A DNA stretch of 32,881 bases, from NCBI GenBank assembly GCA_020831585.1, contig JAFIGE010000045.1, positions 1-32,881 of the forward strand, in the 5' to 3' direction. Origin of the DNA: Opitutales bacterium. GTDB lineage: Bacteria > Verrucomicrobiota > Verrucomicrobiia > Opitutales > Oceanipulchritudinaceae. The position numbers were made by a program, and so were the translations under genes. The notes under the pieces are model-generated. The model was given only the letters and a program-made list of their open reading frames with translations, did no database searches and was not told the DNA's origin. Positions 1 to 8,680 of the stretch are shown here, in pieces (positions within the stretch are counted from its first letter, which is position 1; each line of letters opens with the position of its first letter).

Positions 1-415
1 TCTTCACCTCCCGCATGAAGACGGAGACATCCCCCATCCGCGCCTTCAGGCGTCGCCGGATGCCCTCAGCGGAGTCCCTATTCTTCGTCAAAATCACCTC
101 CAAATCATCCGCATCGAGTCCCAGCGACGCGCAGCGCGTCCCCCCGTATAGCACCCGAAACCGCCCCACCAGCCCCGCGTCGTCCAAATCCTCCGTCTCC
201 TTCGGATCCAGCCTTACGAAGATGTGAAAGTGATTCGCCATGAAGCAGTATGTCAGCACCTCCATCCCCGCAAACGCCGCCTGCGAGCGCATGATATGCC
301 GCATCGCCTCCATCGCCTCCTCATCCATCAACCGTCTTTTCTGCACCACCCTTGAAATAAGGTGGTGGCACGCCAACCGCGGATAACGTAGACGCCTGCA
401 ATACTTCCTGCTCAT
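1..415 (-). CDS. REP-associated tyrosine transposase (RAYT, Y1_Tnp family), partial copy 1
   Basis: This is the N-terminal ~138 residues of a RAYT, a HUH/Y1 single-strand nuclease thought to mobilise REP palindromes. The gene enters from the left edge, so its 3' part is missing. The protein starts MSRKYCRRLRYPRLACHH and contains the HUH motif in MANHFHIFVRL. It matches the complete copy at 21894-22892 almost residue for residue up to the edge. The start is the ATG at 415-413; the same start is conserved in the other copy, and sequence upstream of it is non-coding but also conserved. A 15-nt palindrome lies about 40 nt upstream. No frameshift is visible in this part. Whether the whole gene is intact cannot be seen. 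Family membership is sure; the activity is inferred. Confidence 0.88.
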   Translation of the reverse strand, partial: MSRKYCRRLRYPRLACHHLISRVVQKRRLMDEEAMEAMRHIMRSQAAFAGMEVLTYCFMANHFHIFVRLDPKETEDLDDAGLVGRFRVLYGGTRCASLGLDADDLEVILTKNRDSAEGIRRRLKARMGDVSVFMREVK

Positions 416-455
416 GACGCGACTCAAACACCTGCCTATCTTCTGTCAATCCTGT

Positions 456-470
456 AATGTTCAGAACGTT
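456..470. repeat. RAYT-upstream palindrome, copy 1
   Basis: AATGTTCAGAACGTT, a 7-nt inverted repeat around one central base with one mismatch, followed by an A run. Read on the RAYT strand it lies about 40 nt upstream of the start codon. The same motif precedes the other RAYT loci at 13370-13384, 22933-22947 and, in variant form, 3856-3870. It could be an operator, a promoter part or a transposon recognition site. Confidence 0.7.
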
Positions 471-545
471 AAAAAACCCCCGCGGCACCGGTTACCCGAA
501 ATTTTTGTTTTCGCGGTCGGGAATGCGTGCATCTTTCAGGGGGTT

Positions 546-1535
546 GTGAGTGAAGCTTCCCAGAGAGTCCCTTGCTGTGCACCGATCACTCCTGAGCGTC
601 CGGTTCGTGGAGCTATTGATGCGACGAGCCCCGGCAGTAGACGTGTGTCCGATATCCTGCGGGATCACAGGGGCATGGTCCGCCTAGACGGTGGCACCTT
701 CCGGATGGGGAACGATGATGAGGAGGCCTGGATCGAAGATGGCGAGGGGCCGGTTCGCGAGGTCAGTCTGCGGCCTTTCTGGATCGATGTTGCAGCGGTG
801 ACGAATGAACAATTTGCCGCTTTCGTGGAAACCACGGGTTACAGGACTGAAGCGGAGCTTTTCGGTTGGTCTTACGTCTTCCATCTCTTCGTTCCCCGGA
901 AGATTGCGCGGAAGGCCGCTGGGGCGCGCAAGGTGCCAAATCTGCGCTGGTGGTCCGGAGTCGAGGGAGCCTTTTGGAAGAAGCCTGAGGGGCCGGGTTC
1001 GAATGTGGTGAAGCGGATGCACCACCCGGTTATCCATGTTTCCTGGAACGACGCCGTGGCCTACGCAAACTGGGCCGGTAAGCGTTTGCCGACAGAGGCC
1101 GAGTGGGAATACGCCGCGCGCGGTGGCCTTGAGCGCAAACGCTATCCATGGGGGGATGAGTTGACGCCCAAGGGTAAGCATCAATGCAACATCTGGCAGG
1201 GGCGTTTTCCGGAAGAAAACACCGGTGAGGACGGTTTTGTGGGCACGGCACCGGTGCGTTCATTTCGTCCCAATGGATTCGGGCTCTACAATGTCGCCGG
1301 AAACGTGTGGGAGTGGTGTGCGGATTGGTTCGATCCGCAGTGGCACGCCGATGAGAGGGAGGAGACGCGGGTGGATCCCCGGGGGCCCGCAAACGGAACG
1401 AATCGCGTGATGCGGGGAGGGTCATACCTCTGTCATCACAGCTATTGCAACCGCTATCGCGTGGGCGCGCGCACAGCCAATTCGCCGGACACGAGTACCG
1501 GCAATTGTGGTTTTCGCTGCGCGGCCGATGCTTGA
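546..1535 (+). CDS. Formylglycine-generating enzyme (sulfatase-maturating, SUMF1/FGE-sulfatase family)
   Basis: It oxidises the Cys of CxPxR motifs in type I sulfatases to C-alpha-formylglycine. The FGE fold starts at GMVRLDGGTFRMG. It continues with HPVIHVSWNDAVAYANWAGKRLPTEAEWEYAARGG and NVAGNVWEWCADW blocks and ends GFRCAADA. The two active-site Cys in GGSYLCHHSYCNRYR are both present, five residues apart as in human FGE and the actinobacterial enzymes; they fall at codons 1431 and 1446. This marks a true FGE rather than one of the many FGE-like domains without the Cys pair. The frame is open back to an ATG at 414, but that region is the RAYT upstream repeat. I prefer the GTG at 546, after AGGGGG, because the following VPCCAP-type N-terminus resembles other bacterial FGEs. 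ATG 675 is a further alternative. No sulfatase gene is in the window, so it probably acts on substrates encoded elsewhere. Confidence 0.9.
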   Translation: MSEASQRVPCCAPITPERPVRGAIDATSPGSRRVSDILRDHRGMVRLDGGTFRMGNDDEEAWIEDGEGPVREVSLRPFWIDVAAVTNEQFAAFVETTGYRTEAELFGWSYVFHLFVPRKIARKAAGARKVPNLRWWSGVEGAFWKKPEGPGSNVVKRMHHPVIHVSWNDAVAYANWAGKRLPTEAEWEYAARGGLERKRYPWGDELTPKGKHQCNIWQGRFPEENTGEDGFVGTAPVRSFRPNGFGLYNVAGNVWEWCADWFDPQWHADEREETRVDPRGPANGTNRVMRGGSYLCHHSYCNRYRVGARTANSPDTSTGNCGFRCAADA

Positions 1536-1567
1536 GGCGGACGGGGCCTGAGGTTTGGACCGGGGAG

Positions 1568-2182
1568 TTATGCGGGAAGGTTTGTTTCAGGAAGGCGGCT
1601 TGCGAGTTCGCGCATCAGGGTAGGGTGGTCCAACGGATCATAGTGGATCGCGTGGAAACCCAGGCTTCGGGCCGTTTCGATGTTGGGAAGGAGATCGTCG
1701 ATGAAGATTGTGGAGGCAGGATCCAGGTCGAAACTGGAGAGGACCTTTTCGTAGATGATTGCTTCCGGCTTCGCGCAGCCGGCAAGGTGGGAGTATATGC
1801 CGCCCCGGAAATGCCGGAAGACGGGGAAGGTGGCTTCCACGTAGTCCAGATGGAGCTGGCTGGTATTGGAGAGAAGGAAGAGCGGGAACTGTGGTGCGAG
1901 GGTTTCCACGAGGCGGTGCATGGGCTCGTTGGCCCAGAAAATTTCCTGGTAGCAGCGGACAAGCTCTTCATCCGAGCCCTCATAGCCGAGAGCCTTCCGG
2001 ATTTGCCGAAGGAAGGTCGGGGTATCGGTATCGCCGCGCTCGTAAGGCAGTTTGAGGCGCTCGACCTCCGCCAAACCTATGGTCGGATCGACGGAAGAGT
2101 GAGCCGACAGGTGTTTAACTGCCGGCGCGAAATCGAAGCGAAGCAAAACGTTTCCGATATCAAAAATAAAGGCTTTGACCAT
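1568..2182 (-). CDS. HAD-superfamily hydrolase, YihX-like phosphatase
   Basis: A HAD phosphatase of about 204 residues, a typical length for subfamily IA. Motif I is FIFDIGNVLLRFD with nucleophile Asp8. The usual +2 Asp is Gly, as in YihX-type sugar phosphatases, which share the FDxGNV signature. Motif II is LLSNTS, the motif III Lys is in AKPEAIIYEK, and motif IV is FIDDLLPNIETA. The helical cap lies between motifs I and II, at roughly residues 15-90. The ATG at 2182 gives a protein that begins MVKAFIFDIGN; an upstream in-frame ATG at 2221 would add 13 residues lacking family similarity. It lies 86 nt downstream of the Trp-repeat gene on the same strand and could be co-transcribed. Substrate is unknown; small phosphorylated sugars are plausible from the family. 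Confidence 0.85.
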   Translation of the reverse strand: MVKAFIFDIGNVLLRFDFAPAVKHLSAHSSVDPTIGLAEVERLKLPYERGDTDTPTFLRQIRKALGYEGSDEELVRCYQEIFWANEPMHRLVETLAPQFPLFLLSNTSQLHLDYVEATFPVFRHFRGGIYSHLAGCAKPEAIIYEKVLSSFDLDPASTIFIDDLLPNIETARSLGFHAIHYDPLDHPTLMRELASRLPETNLPA

Positions 2183-2268
2183 GCGGCATCCGAGCAAGGG
2201 ACGCTGCACGCCTCCGCGCAAGCTGGTTTCTTGCAGCCGGATGGTTCCTCCCGGACTTGGTGCGCCGA

Positions 2269-3744
2269 TTAGGGGGCTTCTTCTTGGAAAACGGAGTCCT
2301 CGTCGAAGAACAGGTCATCCTCATCCTCATCCTCTGCAAACGGTTCGTCCCTATCCGGGAAACCGGTTAAGTCTTCTTCCTCTCCGGCGGGCTCCAGCAC
2401 CTCGGCAAAGCCGAGATCCGACTCATCGAAGAGATCAATACCCGCGGCGAGCAGGCGTGCGGCCAGATCCGGATCGGCAAGGAGGCTGTTGAAAATATCT
2501 CCCGGCAACACCTCCGAAACAACCGGCAGCGCAGCGACCGGATCCGCGATGAGCCAGCGACGCGAAATGACGGCGCTGGCGGCAAGTCTTCGCGTGTTAT
2601 CCATGATCGATTGAGCCCAGGCGATCGACATCCGGGGGTCCACGTCCATGAGTGCAGCGGAGATGCGCTCAAAGCTGGGGTCGAGGTCCGGGTGGCGCTC
2701 TTGCCGGGTGAGCCAGCGGGCCGGCGGACCCAGGCCGTCGGCGCGGATCCAGTCGGTCAGAATGATCTCCACGATATCGGCGCGCACATCGCCCGGTGGA
2801 GAGGCATAGGCCCAGGTTGCGGCTGTCTCCGGGTCTTCTGCAACCCAGAGGGGGAGGATACCGGGGAGCACGACCGATTGGGAATCCGGGTCCAGTTCCA
2901 TGGCCCAGGCAACCGCTCCTCCGGGGTCGGATGCGGCCCAACGGCGTGCAAAGAGATCGATGATTTCAAGGGGCAGACCGTCTTCGTCCATAACGGCGAG
3001 CCAAGGAAGCGCGCGCTCACCGCCCATCTCAAAGACAAGCCACTCCGTAACCTCCCGCATGAGAAGAATTTGCCTCTCGGGGGGCTCGACGGTGCCAACC
3101 CGGCGCAGGGCCGCCTCCAAATCCCGCGCTCCGCCGCTTTCGAGGACGGCGCGGAGGCGGGCGGCGGCAACTCCCGCTGAGGCTTCGGTGCCCGCAGCCC
3201 ATGCCCAGGCATCCTCGGGGGCGCTCTTGGCCCATCCCCGCAAAACAGCTTCAATGCCAGCTTCCCGACGCTCCGGGGAGAGGCGGGTGGTCGCGTAGCC
3301 CATAGCGCTGCGTCCGTCGAGCGTTCCCCAGCGTGCGAGCAATGCATCGTGCACGATTTCCTGTCCGGAGGAAGGGGGCAGGTTGCTCGTGTGTTGCACG
3401 GAAGCGGTCACGGAACGCGGCGGAAGGCCGCCGACCAAAGCGCTGAGGAGAAACTCTTGGCGGACGCCAGGACGCTCTGCAATGAGGGCATCGAGTGCTT
3501 GCAAAAGTTGAGGGGGAGCGGCGTCGCGAACGCCGACCGACTTGATGGCGGCGAGATCGGCCGGTCGACCGGTCAGCTCACGCAAGGCAAAGGCGAGGGC
3601 GCGGTCTGCGGCGTTTTCGCCGGATACCCCATTCTCCTCTGGTGCGCGGTGAAAGGCAAAGGCAGAGAGAATTCCAAGAACAAAGACCATTGCCAGGGAG
3701 AGCATCCAGGCCCCTCCCAATACCAGTGCTGAGGTATGCTTCAT
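2269..3744 (-). CDS. Membrane-anchored Trp-repeat protein of unknown function
   Basis: I do not recognise a named family. The protein has about 491 residues. Residues 6-30 (TSALVLGGAWMLSLAMVFVLGILSAF) form a single N-terminal hydrophobic segment, so it is likely membrane-anchored or exported. The body is an alpha-helical repeat with a unit of about 32 residues of the form W-x3-DP-x2-A-x2-WA. Trp residues recur near 139, 171, 235, 269, 300, 332 and 397. Examples are RRWAASDPGGAVAWAM and LWVAEDPETAATWAYA. Such repeats suggest a superhelical scaffold. The last 40 residues are very acidic (for example DEDEDDLFFDEDS). The start chosen, ATG at 3744, directly follows GAGGAGG with AAGG further upstream; an ATG at 3780 would add 12 residues. 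The function could be scaffolding of an envelope complex, but nothing in the sequence proves it. Confidence 0.8.
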   Translation of the reverse strand: MKHTSALVLGGAWMLSLAMVFVLGILSAFAFHRAPEENGVSGENAADRALAFALRELTGRPADLAAIKSVGVRDAAPPQLLQALDALIAERPGVRQEFLLSALVGGLPPRSVTASVQHTSNLPPSSGQEIVHDALLARWGTLDGRSAMGYATTRLSPERREAGIEAVLRGWAKSAPEDAWAWAAGTEASAGVAAARLRAVLESGGARDLEAALRRVGTVEPPERQILLMREVTEWLVFEMGGERALPWLAVMDEDGLPLEIIDLFARRWAASDPGGAVAWAMELDPDSQSVVLPGILPLWVAEDPETAATWAYASPPGDVRADIVEIILTDWIRADGLGPPARWLTRQERHPDLDPSFERISAALMDVDPRMSIAWAQSIMDNTRRLAASAVISRRWLIADPVAALPVVSEVLPGDIFNSLLADPDLAARLLAAGIDLFDESDLGFAEVLEPAGEEEDLTGFPDRDEPFAEDEDEDDLFFDEDSVFQEEAP

Positions 3745-3855
3745 CCTCCTCACCTTGGAAGACCTCCGAAGTAAAGGCAATCAACAAGCTACGGCTGCAA
3801 AACCCGGCAATGTAATCGCATATTCGACCCTTCAAGTAGGCCATTTAATTGATTC

Positions 3856-3870
3856 AATGTTCTGATCATT
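3856..3870. repeat. RAYT-upstream palindrome, variant copy 4
   Basis: AATGTTCTGATCATT, 7-nt arms with one mismatch around a central T. It lies 72 nt before the RAYT fossil at 3943, close to the matching distance in the other copies (about 70 nt from palindrome to the PRLAC codons). This placement supports it as a relic of the same unit. Confidence 0.5.
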
Positions 3871-3942
3871 TTAGTTGAGAACGAGAGCCGGAGATGTTTC
3901 GGTGGTGCCTTGAGCAGAAAATTCCGCCTTCAATTGTAGTGT

Positions 3943-4032
3943 CCACGATTGGCTTGCTACCACTTTATATTGAGGGTGGAGCGGAAGAAGCGGCTGATGG
4001 ATGAGGTCGCGACCTTCCTGAACCGCCGCTAG
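3943..4032 (+). pseudogene. RAYT N-terminal fossil (copy 4)
   Basis: One frame reads PRLACYHFILRVERKKRL, then MDEVATFLNRR and a stop. This aligns with PRLACHHLISRVVQKRRLMDEEAM near the N-terminus of the RAYTs at 1-415 and 21894-22892. There is a stop codon two codons upstream, no start codon, and nothing of the HUH or Tyr regions downstream. It is therefore a short remnant, on the opposite strand from the other copies and more diverged than them. The rest of the 3745-4217 interval holds only the palindrome at 3856 and the hairpin at 4034. Confidence 0.72.
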
Positions 4033-4033
4033 A

Positions 4034-4059
4034 AGCAGGTCCCCTAAAATAGACCTGCT
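4034..4059. repeat. 8-bp inverted repeat upstream of mcsA
   Basis: AGCAGGTC, a 10-nt AT-rich loop, then GACCTGCT: a perfect 8-bp stem about 160 nt before mcsA and directly after the RAYT fossil. There is no T tract, so a simple terminator is unlikely. The AGCAGGTC arm resembles part of the two-hairpin element at 28973-28995, which may be chance. Confidence 0.5.
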
Positions 4060-4217
4060 CGATCACATTTCTCTACCGGGGTGGCTGGTTGAATGGTAAC
4101 TGCTATTGGTGCTTGTGCCTTTGCCGGGCCCCTACGCTGAGGACCGCCCATAGACGCATTCGCATTTCCAAAGGATTTCCGCTGGAAAAAGCCGGAAGCC
4201 GCGTCTACCGTTGCATC

Positions 4218-4724
4218 ATGGCAAAACCTGAACAGTGCGGAAACTGCAAAAAGCCCGCGACGATTCACCTCACGCAGATCGTCAACAACCAAGTACACAA
4301 GGTCGATTTGTGCGAAGATTGTCCGTTCAAGAAAGGGGTCACCGATCCCGAGGGGTTTTCTTTGGGAGAGTTTTTGCTCAAGCCGGGCGTGTTGCCGATT
4401 GGAGCAGGGGAGGCGGTTACCTGCCCCGGTTGCGGATTTGCGCCGATTGATTTCAAGAAACACGGCCGTTTTGGTTGCCCGCAGTGTTACGAGACCTTCA
4501 AGGGAATGCTCAAGCCGATGCTGGCGAATATGCACAAAGACGTGATTCACCGGGGTAAAGTGCCGGACCGCGCCCTCACGCGGGTAAGTATCCGCAGGAA
4601 ACTCGAAGAACTCGAAGAGGGCCTCCAAGCTGCGATCGAGGAGGAAGCCTACGAAGAAGCCGCCCGTTTGCGGGACGAAATCCGCATCCTCCGCAGCTCC
4701 CTCGCGGACGCCCCCAAAGCCTAA
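4218..4724 (+). CDS. mcsA: McsA, zinc-binding activator of the McsB protein arginine kinase
   Basis: McsA binds and activates McsB and couples it to ClpC. The protein has 168 residues. Two pairs of zinc-type cysteines make one site (CGNC at 7-10, CEDC at 32-35) and two more pairs make a second (CPGC at 69-72, CPQC at 87-90). The C-terminus carries a UVR motif (IRRKLEELEEGLQAAI..YEEAARLRDEI), the interaction element also found in ClpC and UvrB/C. The start is the ATG at 4218, giving MAKPEQCGNC; the frame is open to an ATG at 4089, but that extension has no family similarity. It is followed after 11 nt by mcsB, and clpC comes next, so the three likely form an operon. In Firmicutes the operon begins with the repressor gene ctsR; none is present here and no CtsR heptad operator was seen. 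Confidence 0.93.
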   Translation: MAKPEQCGNCKKPATIHLTQIVNNQVHKVDLCEDCPFKKGVTDPEGFSLGEFLLKPGVLPIGAGEAVTCPGCGFAPIDFKKHGRFGCPQCYETFKGMLKPMLANMHKDVIHRGKVPDRALTRVSIRRKLEELEEGLQAAIEEEAYEEAARLRDEIRILRSSLADAPKA

Positions 4725-4735
4725 ATCCCCCCCCT

Positions 4736-5824
4736 ATGCACATCCTCCCTCTCATTGAAGCCAAGTCTGAGTTGACCGACGGCGGACTCCCGCCGGAGCC
4801 CATCGTCCTCAGCACCCGCATTCGCCTGGCTCGCAATATTTCTCCCTTCTCTTTCCCCGGTTGGGCCTCCGAGGAGGTTCGCGAGGAGGTCTTGGACAAG
4901 TGTATACAGACCCTCTCCGCCCTCGGTACTCTCAGCTCTGCGGTGGCTCTGCGCATGGACGCCCTCTCCGCCCTCGAAAAGCAGGTCCTTGTGGAGCGGC
5001 ATCTGGTCAGCCGCGAGTTGACCGAGTCGACCGGTGGCTCGGGTGTGATCATCACGCCGGACCAGCATCTCTCCATCATGGTCAACGAGGAGGACCATTT
5101 GCGCCTGCAGGCGGTCCGATCGGGCTTTAATTTTAAGACTGCGTGGTCTGACATCAACACCCTCGACACCGTCATCGAGGGTGAGCTGGACTATGCTTTC
5201 TCCTCCGACCTCGGCTATCTCACCGCCTGCCCGACCAATCTGGGCACAGGTATGCGAGCCTCCGCTATGTTGCATCTTCCGGGTTTGGTTATCCAAGAAC
5301 ACATGGAAAAGGTCATTCGCATGGTGAACCAGCTGGGTATGGCTGTGCGGGGGCTTTTTGGCGAAGGATCTGAGGCCACAGGCAGCATTTTCCAGATTTC
5401 CAATCAGCAAACTCTTGGCGAAACCGAGGAGTCCATCATAAAACGCCTCGTCAACATCCTCGAAGCCATTGTCGAACAGGAGCAGAATGCGCGGCAGATG
5501 GTTCTGGAGACCAAAGCCGCCAAACTTCTCGATAAAATGGGGCGTGCACTCGGAATCCTGCAAAATGGGCATCTTTTAAGCTCAGAGGAAGCCATGAACC
5601 TTCTCAGCCTGATGCGCCTGGCGGTGGATCTCGGCCTGCTGGATGAACCCTATCGCGCTCACATCGACCGTTTGTTCATCGAGACACAACCGGGTCATAT
5701 TCAGTTCACCGCCCGTGGCGAAATCGAACCCGGTCAGCGCGATGAGCAACGCGCCCGGCGTATGCGGGAGGAATTCCGCCGAGTTGACGGGTTGCGGATT
5801 TCGGGCGGAGGGGCAGGAGCTTGA
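4736..5824 (+). CDS. mcsB: McsB, protein arginine kinase
   Basis: It phosphorylates arginine residues of proteins, marking them for ClpC-ClpP degradation. The protein has 362 residues, close to the Bacillus enzyme. The phosphagen-kinase core is visible: ATP-binding STRIRLARN near residue 27, the NEEDHLR loop, the catalytic-domain block ACPTNLGTGMRASAMLHLP, and RGLFGEGSEATG. The C-terminal part carries RDEQRA at 335-340, matching the RDxxRA phosphoarginine-binding motif that separates true McsB from creatine and arginine kinases acting on small molecules. It starts 11 nt after mcsA, and clpC follows after 105 nt. I see no broken motif. Confidence 0.94.
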   Translation: MHILPLIEAKSELTDGGLPPEPIVLSTRIRLARNISPFSFPGWASEEVREEVLDKCIQTLSALGTLSSAVALRMDALSALEKQVLVERHLVSRELTESTGGSGVIITPDQHLSIMVNEEDHLRLQAVRSGFNFKTAWSDINTLDTVIEGELDYAFSSDLGYLTACPTNLGTGMRASAMLHLPGLVIQEHMEKVIRMVNQLGMAVRGLFGEGSEATGSIFQISNQQTLGETEESIIKRLVNILEAIVEQEQNARQMVLETKAAKLLDKMGRALGILQNGHLLSSEEAMNLLSLMRLAVDLGLLDEPYRAHIDRLFIETQPGHIQFTARGEIEPGQRDEQRARRMREEFRRVDGLRISGGGAGA

Positions 5825-5874
5825 TCACCGGGTATAGCCATTCGCTTTCGTCGCGCGGGAAACGTGCCAAGGTT

Positions 5875-5903
5875 TTGACACCCCGTTGGAACCTCTTTTT
5901 ATT
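5875..5903 (+). promoter_or_regulatory. Possible sigma70-type promoter of clpC
   Basis: TTGACA at 5875-5880 is a consensus -35 box. After a 17-nt spacer, TTTATT at 5898-5903 is a fair -10 box, 26 nt before the clpC ATG. It lies in the 105-nt mcsB-clpC gap and would let clpC be transcribed separately from mcsAB. No CIRCE or CtsR-like repeat is visible. The leader would be very short, so this is tentative. Confidence 0.4.
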
Positions 5904-5929
5904 GACCTCATTAAACAAGAAGAATCCCC

Positions 5930-8446
5930 ATGGAACCAATGAACAATTTTACGCCCCGCGCTCAACAGGTCCTCGCCTTGGCCCGCAAAGAAGCCGACCG
6001 CTTCCACCATAACTATGTGGGGACGGAACACCTTCTTCTCGGCCTCATCAATTTGGGCCAGGGTGTTGCGGTGAACGTTTTGCAAAAAATGGGCCTTGAT
6101 CTGGAGACCGTCCGGAGTGCTGTGGAAAAGCAAGTCGGCAAAGGGACGGCCGCCAAGCCCACCGGCAATATACCTTACACTCCCCGGGTGAAGAAGGTTC
6201 TCGCCCTCGCCGGAAAGGAAGCCAAGGCGCTGAATCACAGCTACGTCGGCACAGAGCACATTCTGCTCGGCCTCCTTCGCGAGGGCGACGGTGTGGCGGC
6301 CCGCGTCCTAAAGAGTTTGGATGTCGATATTGAACGGTGTCGCGACGAAATCCTCAGTGAGCTGGACCCGAATTTTTCCGGTGAGGGCGGGGGCTCCGGT
6401 GATCCCGGAGCTTCCGGTCCTGTGGGTGCCGGGGGTGGGGGTGGCGCTCCCGAGGAGCGCAAGGAAGTTAAGACGCCTGCGCTAAAGGCATTCGGGCGTG
6501 ACCTCACGGAACTCGCCCGCAATGGCGAGCTGGACCCTGTCATCGGGCGAAAACAGGAGATTCGCCGCGTCGTCCAAATTCTGTGCCGCCGCACGAAGAA
6601 CAACCCCGTGCTCATTGGTGAGGCCGGGGTGGGCAAGACGGCTATCGTCGAAGGGCTCGCCCTTGAGATCGCCAACGGCCTTGTGCCCGAGATCCTTGCC
6701 GACAAGCGGCTCATCACTCTTGACCTTGCTCTCATGGTGGCCGGTACAAAATACCGCGGCCAGTTTGAAGAACGCATCAAAGCGGTGATGGATGAGATTC
6801 GGCGTGCCAAGAATATCATCATCTTCATTGATGAATTGCACACCATCGTGGGCGCGGGTGCCGCCGAAGGTGCCATGGATGCCTCGAATATCTTTAAGCC
6901 GGCTCTCAGCCGGGGCGAGCTCCAGTGTATCGGTGCGACAACCCTCGCCGAGTATCGCAAATACATCGAGAAGGACAGCGCCCTCGACCGTCGCTTTCAG
7001 AGCGTGATGGTAGAGGCACCCTCGCCGGAGGATTCGGTTGAAATTCTCAAGGGCATCGCCCCCAAATATGAAGACCACCATAAGGTGGATTATACGCCCG
7101 CTTCGCTGGAAGCGGCAGTGAAGCTCTCCGATCGCTACATCACCGCCCGTTTTCTTCCTGACAAGGCCATCGACGTTCTGGACGAAGCCGGTGCGCGAGC
7201 CCGCATCAACTCGCTCGATCGCCCGCCCGAGATTGAAAATCTCGCCAAGGATATCGAGGAAGTCTGCCAGAAGAAGGAAGAGGCCATCAGCAAACAGCAG
7301 TTTGAAGATGCCGCCAAGTTCCGTGATGCGGAAAAGCAGTTGCGCGCGAAGCGTGAGCAGATGCTGGAGGAATGGAAGAAGAACCGCGCCGAAAAACGTA
7401 TCAAGGTCGACATCGATGATATGCTCCATGTCGTCAGCGACTGGACGGGCATTCCTCTGAACCGCATGGAGCGCAAAGAGTCCGAAAAACTCCTCCACCT
7501 CGAAGGCGATTTGCAAAAAGCCGTCATTGGCCAAGACGAAGCTACCGTGGCCATCTCGAAGGCCCTGCGCCGCAGCCGGGCCGATCTCAAGGATCCGCGC
7601 CGGCCGATCGGATCTTTCCTGTTTATGGGGCCCACCGGCGTAGGGAAGACCCACCTCGCCAAGACCCTGGCGGAGATGATCTTCGGTGAGCGGGAGTCTA
7701 TCGTGCAGATCGACATGTCGGAATACATGGAAAAGTTTTCCGTCTCCCGGCTTATCGGTTCGCCCCCGGGTTACGTGGGTTACGAAGAGGGCGGGCAGCT
7801 CACAGAAACCGTCCGCCGCAAGCCCTATTGCGTGGTACTCTTCGACGAGATTGAGAAGGCGCACCCGGATGTTGTTCAGCTCCTCCTTCAGGTTCTGGAA
7901 GAGGGGCGCCTGACGGACAGCCTCGGCCGAACAGTCGACTTCCGCAATACCATCATCATCATGACATCCAACGTGGGTGCGCACATCTTGCAGAAGAGCC
8001 AGAGCCTTGGTTTTGGTGTGGACGATGTGGACGGCGATTTCGACAAAACGAAGGGCAAAATCCTCGACGAAGCCAAACGCGTCTTCAAGCCCGAGTTCCT
8101 CAATCGGATCAACAGCATCATCGTCTTCCGCCAACTTCAGCGCACGCACCTGCGCCGCATCGTTGATTTGGAAATTGCGAGCGTGTCAAAGCGCCTCCGG
8201 GAAAAGAACCTTTTCCTCGAAGTCACCGATGCCGCCAAGGACTTCCTTATTGATCAGGGATATGATGAAAAGTACGGCGCGCGCCCACTGCGGAGATCGG
8301 TGGAGCAGCACCTTGAAGATCCCTTGGCTGAACACCTTCTGCGCGATGAGATCCGCGAGCACGAACCGATCCTCGTGGATCCGAATCCCACAAACACAGC
8401 TTTGACCTTCACTCAAGAAGCGCCTACTGCCGGTAGCGTGCCTTGA
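5930..8446 (+). CDS. clpC: ClpC-type Hsp100 ATPase (Clp protease ATP-binding subunit)
   Basis: A AAA+ unfoldase that feeds substrates into ClpP. The 838 residues show, in order, the double Clp-N repeat ([16 protein letters not shown] and [16 protein letters not shown] blocks, each followed by YVGTEHxLLGL) and a Gly-rich linker near 150-170. NBD1 has Walker A GEAGVGKT at 230-237 and Walker [11 protein letters not shown] middle domain with a UVR motif ([21 protein letters not shown]) is diagnostic of ClpC over ClpA or ClpB. NBD2 has Walker A GPTGVGKT starting at 567 and Walker [12 protein letters not shown]. The SLGF tripeptide-type loop for ClpP docking follows LQKSQ. The C-terminal D2 block [21 protein letters not shown] ends the core. 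The start could be 5930 or the ATG three codons later. It follows mcsA and mcsB, its functional partners; clpP is not in the window. Confidence 0.96.
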   Translation: MEPMNNFTPRAQQVLALARKEADRFHHNYVGTEHLLLGLINLGQGVAVNVLQKMGLDLETVRSAVEKQVGKGTAAKPTGNIPYTPRVKKVLALAGKEAKALNHSYVGTEHILLGLLREGDGVAARVLKSLDVDIERCRDEILSELDPNFSGEGGGSGDPGASGPVGAGGGGGAPEERKEVKTPALKAFGRDLTELARNGELDPVIGRKQEIRRVVQILCRRTKNNPVLIGEAGVGKTAIVEGLALEIANGLVPEILADKRLITLDLALMVAGTKYRGQFEERIKAVMDEIRRAKNIIIFIDELHTIVGAGAAEGAMDASNIFKPALSRGELQCIGATTLAEYRKYIEKDSALDRRFQSVMVEAPSPEDSVEILKGIAPKYEDHHKVDYTPASLEAAVKLSDRYITARFLPDKAIDVLDEAGARARINSLDRPPEIENLAKDIEEVCQKKEEAISKQQFEDAAKFRDAEKQLRAKREQMLEEWKKNRAEKRIKVDIDDMLHVVSDWTGIPLNRMERKESEKLLHLEGDLQKAVIGQDEATVAISKALRRSRADLKDPRRPIGSFLFMGPTGVGKTHLAKTLAEMIFGERESIVQIDMSEYMEKFSVSRLIGSPPGYVGYEEGGQLTETVRRKPYCVVLFDEIEKAHPDVVQLLLQVLEEGRLTDSLGRTVDFRNTIIIMTSNVGAHILQKSQSLGFGVDDVDGDFDKTKGKILDEAKRVFKPEFLNRINSIIVFRQLQRTHLRRIVDLEIASVSKRLREKNLFLEVTDAAKDFLIDQGYDEKYGARPLRRSVEQHLEDPLAEHLLRDEIREHEPILVDPNPTNTALTFTQEAPTAGSVP

Positions 8447-8584
8447 TTTCGCGCTTCGGGTATTCTCCTTTAGCTCGGGGCGAACCCCTCCCTCCGTCTG
8501 GATTGGGGCTGCCCCCCTTGGGCCTGTTTTTCCGCCTTTCTTCCGCAGCTGGATACTCAGGACCTCATTACTTCGGCGAAGTCT

Positions 8585-8680
8585 GGACAATTTTTGGATA
8601 GGCAACGCGTTTTATCATTTCGCTGCGTGGAAGGGCATCTTCCGTAGCAGGGTGGCCATTTTGGCCCTCTGCTCTGCGGC
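8585..8680 (+). repeat. REP-like repeat, copy A
   Basis: A segment of about 95 nt that recurs inverted at 23097-23190. It ends in a 28-nt imperfect palindrome at 8647-8674, with outer arms AGCAGGG / CTCTGCT, inner arms GGCC / GGCC and a central ATTTT. The palindrome agrees with the other copy at 26 of 28 positions. The flanking part shares blocks such as TTTGGATA, GCAACG and TTTCGCTG. It sits after clpC. It could fold as a REP hairpin and be a substrate of the RAYTs in this window. Confidence 0.75.

Noticed and set aside
6482-8149. A 555-codon open frame antisense to clpC
   Set aside because: clpC is certain on the plus strand with all AAA+ motifs. The antisense frame has no recognisable domain and reflects codon bias.
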